The notes beneath the pieces were generated by a model. The model saw nothing but the letters and a program-made list of their open reading frames with translations, was not told the DNA's origin and made no database searches. From assembly GCA_002477755.1 (NCBI GenBank), contig DLKD01000033.1, positions 1 to 64,000 of the forward strand: a stretch of 64,000 bases of DNA, read 5' to 3'. The stretch is from Gordonia sp. UBA7599. Lineage in GTDB: Bacteria; Actinomycetota; Actinomycetes; Mycobacteriales; Mycobacteriaceae. Each line of letters starts with the position of its first letter. The first letter of the stretch is position 1. Position numbers and translations under genes: made by a program. Below, one piece after another: positions 59,436 to 64,000 of this stretch.

Positions 59436-60722
59436 GTGCTTCTCCCCCGCGTGGCCGCCATGTCCGTCCTGTTGGCCGCGGGAGTGCTGGTAGGCGCGAC
59501 GACGGCGCTGGCAAACCCGCCCGGGTTCAACCCCTACGTCGCACCGACGACCCCGGCCACCGACCATTGCCCGCATCAGACGAAGACCCCTCCGGCGGTG
59601 GACACCTCCGAGGTGCCCAAACCCGGACAGGTCGCCCCTGCTCCCCTGCCCGTACCCGAGCCGCCGATCGGCGGTGCCAAGCTGGCAGCCTGCGGAGTGG
59701 TCGTCGCCGACGGGATGGGCGCGCCGCCGCACAAACTGACCTCGGCGGCATGGTTGGTCGCCGACATGGGAACCGGCGAGATCCTCGCCGCCAAAGACCC
59801 GCACGGCCGCTACCGACCCGCGTCGACGATCAAGGTGCTGCTGGCGCTGGTCGCGCTCGACGAGTTGGACTTGACCGCTCCGGTCACGGTGCACCGCGAG
59901 GAGTACGAGACCGAAGGCGACTCGTGCGGGACCGGGCCCCGAGGCCACTACACCAACCGCGACATGGTGACCGGCCTGCTCATGGCGTCGGGCAACGACT
60001 GCGCGATGGTCATCGCCCGCGAACTCGGCGGCGTCGATAAGACGCTGGCAAAGATGAACGCCCGCGCCAAAGATCTCGGTGCGCTCGACACGCGCGCCGC
60101 CTCACCGTCGGGCCTCGATGCCCCCGGCATGTCGACGTCGGCCTACGACCTGGCCGTCATCTTCCGTGCCGCGATGCGCAACGAGACGTTCCGGGAGATC
60201 ATCGGCAAGCGTCAGTACCGCTTTCCCGGCTATCCGCCCCGCCCGGAGATCCCGCACGATCCCGACCACCCGGCCTACGACATGTTCACGTCCAACAACC
60301 TGCTCGCCGAGGGGTTCCCCGGCATGCTCGGCGGCAAGACCGGGTACACCGACGACGCGCTGAAGACCTTTGTCGGCGCCGCCCACGTCGGTGGCCGCGA
60401 CGTGCTGATCGTCCAGATGTACGGGCTCTCCGTGGAAACCTCGTCGTATTGGACGCAGGCCAAGGACCTCCTCGCCTGGGGCGGTCGTGCGCCGGCAGGT
60501 GCTTCGATCGGCACCCTGAACGCGACCGGCGACGACAAGTCCGGCGAGTCGACCACCACGACGAACGCGGCAGAACGCCCCGTCGCGGGCCCGGCTCCCG
60601 AGGCTCCCGCCGACGACTCGTCGGGGATCTTCGACAACACCTTTGTACTCGGACTGTTGTGGGCGATCACCGTCTGCGCGCTGGGCTATCTCGGCATCCG
60701 GGTGCTCGCGCGACGGCCGTAA
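59436..60722 (+). CDS. dacB: D-alanyl-D-alanine carboxypeptidase (DacB-like)
   Basis: A 428-residue low-molecular-weight penicillin-binding protein that trims peptidoglycan stem peptides. The signal peptide is residues 1-26, then a Pro-rich linker. The peptidase S11 domain has PASTIKVLL (SxxK), ASGNDCAM (SxN) and GGKTGYTD (KTG). A C-terminal membrane helix (FVLGLLWAITVCALGYLGIR) anchors it. GTG start. It corresponds to Rv3330 and begins about 40 bases after the lipoprotein, possibly sharing its transcript. Confidence 0.94.
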   Translation: MLLPRVAAMSVLLAAGVLVGATTALANPPGFNPYVAPTTPATDHCPHQTKTPPAVDTSEVPKPGQVAPAPLPVPEPPIGGAKLAACGVVVADGMGAPPHKLTSAAWLVADMGTGEILAAKDPHGRYRPASTIKVLLALVALDELDLTAPVTVHREEYETEGDSCGTGPRGHYTNRDMVTGLLMASGNDCAMVIARELGGVDKTLAKMNARAKDLGALDTRAASPSGLDAPGMSTSAYDLAVIFRAAMRNETFREIIGKRQYRFPGYPPRPEIPHDPDHPAYDMFTSNNLLAEGFPGMLGGKTGYTDDALKTFVGAAHVGGRDVLIVQMYGLSVETSSYWTQAKDLLAWGGRAPAGASIGTLNATGDDKSGESTTTTNAAERPVAGPAPEAPADDSSGIFDNTFVLGLLWAITVCALGYLGIRVLARRP

Positions 60723-60723
60723 C

Positions 60724-61860
60724 TCAGGCCTTCCCGGCCTTCGCGTCGGCGCTCTCGCCGTCAGCGTTCTCCCCCTCGGCACCCTCCCCGTCGGCACTCT
60801 CCCCGTCGGCACTCTCCCCGTCGACACTGCTTTCGTCGGCAGTCTGTTCGCCGGTAGCCTCCTCGTCGGAGTCACTCGTGACCGTGTCCTCCTGATCGAG
60901 GAGGTAACTCGTATTGACCGGGTCGGTGGCACACCAGGCCGTCATGTAGAAGAGAATGCGGGCCACGATGTTGATGAACATCATCACCGTGATGATCGAG
61001 CCGAACGCCGCGCCGGCGGGCCCACGGCTCGTCGACGCGATGATCATCCCGGCCGCCGACTTGAGGACCTCAAAGGCGATTGCGGTGAGCAGCCCCGCCT
61101 TCCAGGCGTTGCGCAGCGGGAGGTTGACCAGCGGAACCTTCGCGAGGATCACGGTCATCAGCGGCCAGGTGATGAGGATCGAGACGATCGGCGCGACCAC
61201 CTGGAACATGTCGACCGCTACCGGTGACCAATCCAGGTTGAGCCACACCATGACGAGGTCGGCCAGCGTCGTCGATCCCGCCGCACTCATCACCAGCGCT
61301 ACAACGAACCACAGCCCGAGCAGGACGAACTGACCCAGGTCGAAGACCTTCGACAGGACCGGATTGCGGTCGACGTTGCCACCCCAGATCGCCGTCATCG
61401 CCTGCCGGGCACCCGACATCCAGTTGATCCCGGTCAGCGCGGCGAAGAGCAAGCCGACCACGCCCACTGTCGAGCGCGAGCGCACCGCCGAGTCCATCGC
61501 CTTGGCCAACGTGTCACCGAGATCTCCGGGGACGGCATCGATGATCGTCTGGCGCATGGTGTCGAGTAGTTCGGGCTGGCGCGAGAGGATGAAGCCGGCG
61601 ATGGCGAACGCGACCATCAACACCGGCACCAAGGCCATCACCGTCCGGAAGCTCATCGCCGCGGCGAACGCGCCACCGTAGTGCTCGTCGTGGCGCTCCA
61701 ACGTCGACATGACGCGGTCGAGAAACGGGAATCGTTCCCGAGCTGCCTTGATCCCGTCGGTGATCGCCGTGATCAGCGCGGAAACGCGGTCAATGATGGC
61801 CTTGACGAACGCGACGATGGGATCGACGACGATCGCGATCCCCACAGGCATCGAAGGCAT
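60724..61860 (-). CDS. YihY/BrkB family membrane protein
   Basis: A 378-residue protein with six membrane helices of the YihY/virulence factor BrkB family (GGAFAAAMSFRTVMALVPVL, LTGINWMSGARQAM, ASTSRGPAGAAFGSIITVMM). It matches Rv3335c by position. The acidic C-terminal tail is built of short repeats of G-E-S-A-D (about residues 345-372). Function in the family is unsettled. It is convergent with dacB with 1 base between the stops. Confidence 0.9.
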   Translation of the reverse strand: MPSMPVGIAIVVDPIVAFVKAIIDRVSALITAITDGIKAARERFPFLDRVMSTLERHDEHYGGAFAAAMSFRTVMALVPVLMVAFAIAGFILSRQPELLDTMRQTIIDAVPGDLGDTLAKAMDSAVRSRSTVGVVGLLFAALTGINWMSGARQAMTAIWGGNVDRNPVLSKVFDLGQFVLLGLWFVVALVMSAAGSTTLADLVMVWLNLDWSPVAVDMFQVVAPIVSILITWPLMTVILAKVPLVNLPLRNAWKAGLLTAIAFEVLKSAAGMIIASTSRGPAGAAFGSIITVMMFINIVARILFYMTAWCATDPVNTSYLLDQEDTVTSDSDEEATGEQTADESSVDGESADGESADGEGAEGENADGESADAKAGKA

Positions 61861-61879
61861 GGCCTTATCGTCGCAGATC

Positions 61880-62908
<1,029 letters not shown>

Positions 62909-62933
62909 TCACAGTCTTTCAGACGGGTGCTCG

Positions 62934-63782
62934 TCAGCTGAAAACGGTCGTGACCGCGCTGTGGTCCGACCACCGCAGGTCGTAGGCCTGCGCGCGATGG
63001 ACGTAGGACTTCGCCGCCCGCGCGGCAAGTTCCGGCGTGACGAGGTGGTAGTCGATGCGCCAGCCGGCGTCGTTGTCGAAGGATTTTCCCCGCCACGACC
63101 ACCACGTATACGGACCTGGAACATCGCCGGTCAGCTCGCGCGTGACGTCGACCCATCCACAGTCGAGCAGGCCCGCCACCCACTCGCGCTCGTGCGGCTG
63201 GAACCCGGGGCTTCGCTTGTTCGTCTTGAACGCCTTGAGGTCGTTCTCCGCGGGCGCGATGTTCCAGTCACCGCCGACGACGGTGTGGCCGCCCCCCGGT
63301 TTCGACCGCAGGTACTCCCCGAACTCGACAAGGAAGCGCTTCTTCTCGTCGAACTTGCGGGCATCGGTCTCGGTGGCCGTCGACGTGTGCGCCGGGTCGA
63401 CCGCCCCCTTGGGTAGGTACAGGCTCGCGACGGTGATCTCGCCGAACGCCGACTCCACGTCGACCTCCAGGTAGCGCCCGAGAGTGTCGAACTCCTCGCT
63501 GCCGAAGCCGGCGCGCACCGCGGTCGGCTCCGTCCGGGTGAGCACACCGACGCCGGCGTGGCCCTTCACCGTCGACTCCGACATCGCCAGATGCCATCCG
63601 TCATCGAGAGCCGGCACCAATGCCTCGCGCGCCTGCTCCTCGGTAGCCCGGATCTCTTGCAGCGCAACGGCTTGCGAGTCCAACTCGGCCAACCACGGCA
63701 GCAGCCCGAGGTTGGTCTCCGAGCGCTCTTTGACCGCAGCGCGGATGCCGTTGACGTTGACCGTCGTCACCGAAAAGCTCAC
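62934..63782 (-). CDS. xthA: Exodeoxyribonuclease III-type AP endonuclease
   Basis: A 282-residue Mg2+-dependent nuclease of the EEP fold, cutting DNA at abasic sites. Motifs: VNVNGIRAAV (Asn), ALQEIRAT (metal Glu), VVGGDWNIAPAENDLK (Asp-Asn) and LRWSDHSAV (Asp-His). Together with Nei in this window it covers two steps of base-excision repair, though the genes are far apart. ATG at 63782. Confidence 0.93.
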   Translation of the reverse strand: MSFSVTTVNVNGIRAAVKERSETNLGLLPWLAELDSQAVALQEIRATEEQAREALVPALDDGWHLAMSESTVKGHAGVGVLTRTEPTAVRAGFGSEEFDTLGRYLEVDVESAFGEITVASLYLPKGAVDPAHTSTATETDARKFDEKKRFLVEFGEYLRSKPGGGHTVVGGDWNIAPAENDLKAFKTNKRSPGFQPHEREWVAGLLDCGWVDVTRELTGDVPGPYTWWSWRGKSFDNDAGWRIDYHLVTPELAARAAKSYVHRAQAYDLRWSDHSAVTTVFS

Positions 63783-63808
63783 CCGGCCACGGTAGCCGGT
63801 GCCGCGAG

Positions 63809-64000
63809 TCAGGCCTTGAGTGCCTTCGCCAGGTTCTCGTCGAGGGTCGCAAGGAACTCCTCGGTGGTCTGGTAGGCCTGGTCGCTGCCGACGAGCAGAG
63901 CGAGGTCCTTGGTCATCTTCCCCGACTCGACGGTCTTGACGACGACGTCCTCGAGCTTCTCGGCGAACTCGCGCACCTCGGGGGTGTTGTCGAGCTTGCC
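63809..64000 (-). CDS. icd: Isocitrate dehydrogenase (3' end, cut by the window edge)
   Basis: The last 63 codons and the stop are present. FAEKLEDVVVKTVESGKMTK and DLALLVGSDQAY with FLATLDENLAKAL match the C-terminus of the dimeric NADP-dependent isocitrate dehydrogenase (Icd1, Rv3339c). The body of the gene lies beyond the right edge, so catalytic residues cannot be checked. Confidence 0.85.
   Translation of the reverse strand, partial: GKLDNTPEVREFAEKLEDVVVKTVESGKMTKDLALLVGSDQAYQTTEEFLATLDENLAKALKA

Overview
The window is high-GC actinobacterial chromosome, most like a member of the Mycobacteriales and probably Gordonia or a close relative. This rests on codon use, mycobacterial-type regulators (PrpR/RamB, RskA/SigK, PucR family), type VII secretion (T7SS) substrates, and a gene order that follows the M. 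tuberculosis Rv3296-Rv3339c interval from memory (lhr, nei, glpD, lpdA, Rv3304-like, pnp, pmmB, Rv3311-like, add, sdhCDAB, dacB, yihY, trpS, icd). No rRNA, tRNA, CRISPR array, insertion sequence or prophage gene was seen. Both edges cut a gene: prpD on the left and icd on the right.

Bases 1-17900 are catabolic. prpD faces its regulator prpR (methylcitrate cycle). A flavin prenyltransferase (UbiX) and a TIGR02444-type protein diverge from a UbiD - SRPBCC - UbiD operon, which suggests a two-subunit prenyl-FMN (de)carboxylase. A PucR regulator faces an EthA-like Baeyer-Villiger monooxygenase, and a second PucR regulator faces bifunctional putA. An acyl-CoA dehydrogenase and a beta-lactamase-fold hydrolase follow.

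Bases 17900-24700 are accessory: an AbiEi/DUF559-like protein, an SDR, a small HhH protein, a globin-like protein behind two DevR/DosR-like boxes, a ParD-like/zeta toxin-antitoxin pair, secreted and unknown proteins, and a cobalt uptake operon (cbtB-cbtA plus a degenerate histidine phosphatase) under a cobalamin riboswitch.

Bases 24700-54800 are the conserved core: lhr-TetR-nei repair genes, glpD/glpK, purine salvage (pnp, add), pmm, lpdA and sdhCDAB behind a DtxR/IdeR-like box. Accessory T7SS loci are set into it: a PPE-like gene diverging from a small-protein/DUF3558 lipoprotein pair, and an EspC-like/NlpC-P60 pair. Five ~73-bp nested-hairpin repeats lie at 17.9, 18.9, 36.0, 37.1 and 46.4 kb, mostly beside these loci.

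Bases 54800-64000 hold an MmpS-like secreted protein, a MazF-type toxin module, a redox/sigma island (dipZ, rskA, sigK and a Met-rich lipoprotein), dacB, yihY, trpS, xth and the 3' end of icd.

Two sigma regulons can be read directly from the sequence. (1) Five promoters GGARCC-N16-CGTC, all with a 16-base spacer and four with the start codon exactly 10 bases past CGTC, precede the AbiEi-like, PPE-like, small-protein/DUF3558, EspC/NlpC and MmpS-like genes. They resemble the SigM class. (2) Three SigK-type promoters (CMATCC-N16-CGAAT) precede sigK-rskA, the Met-rich lipoprotein and dipZ.
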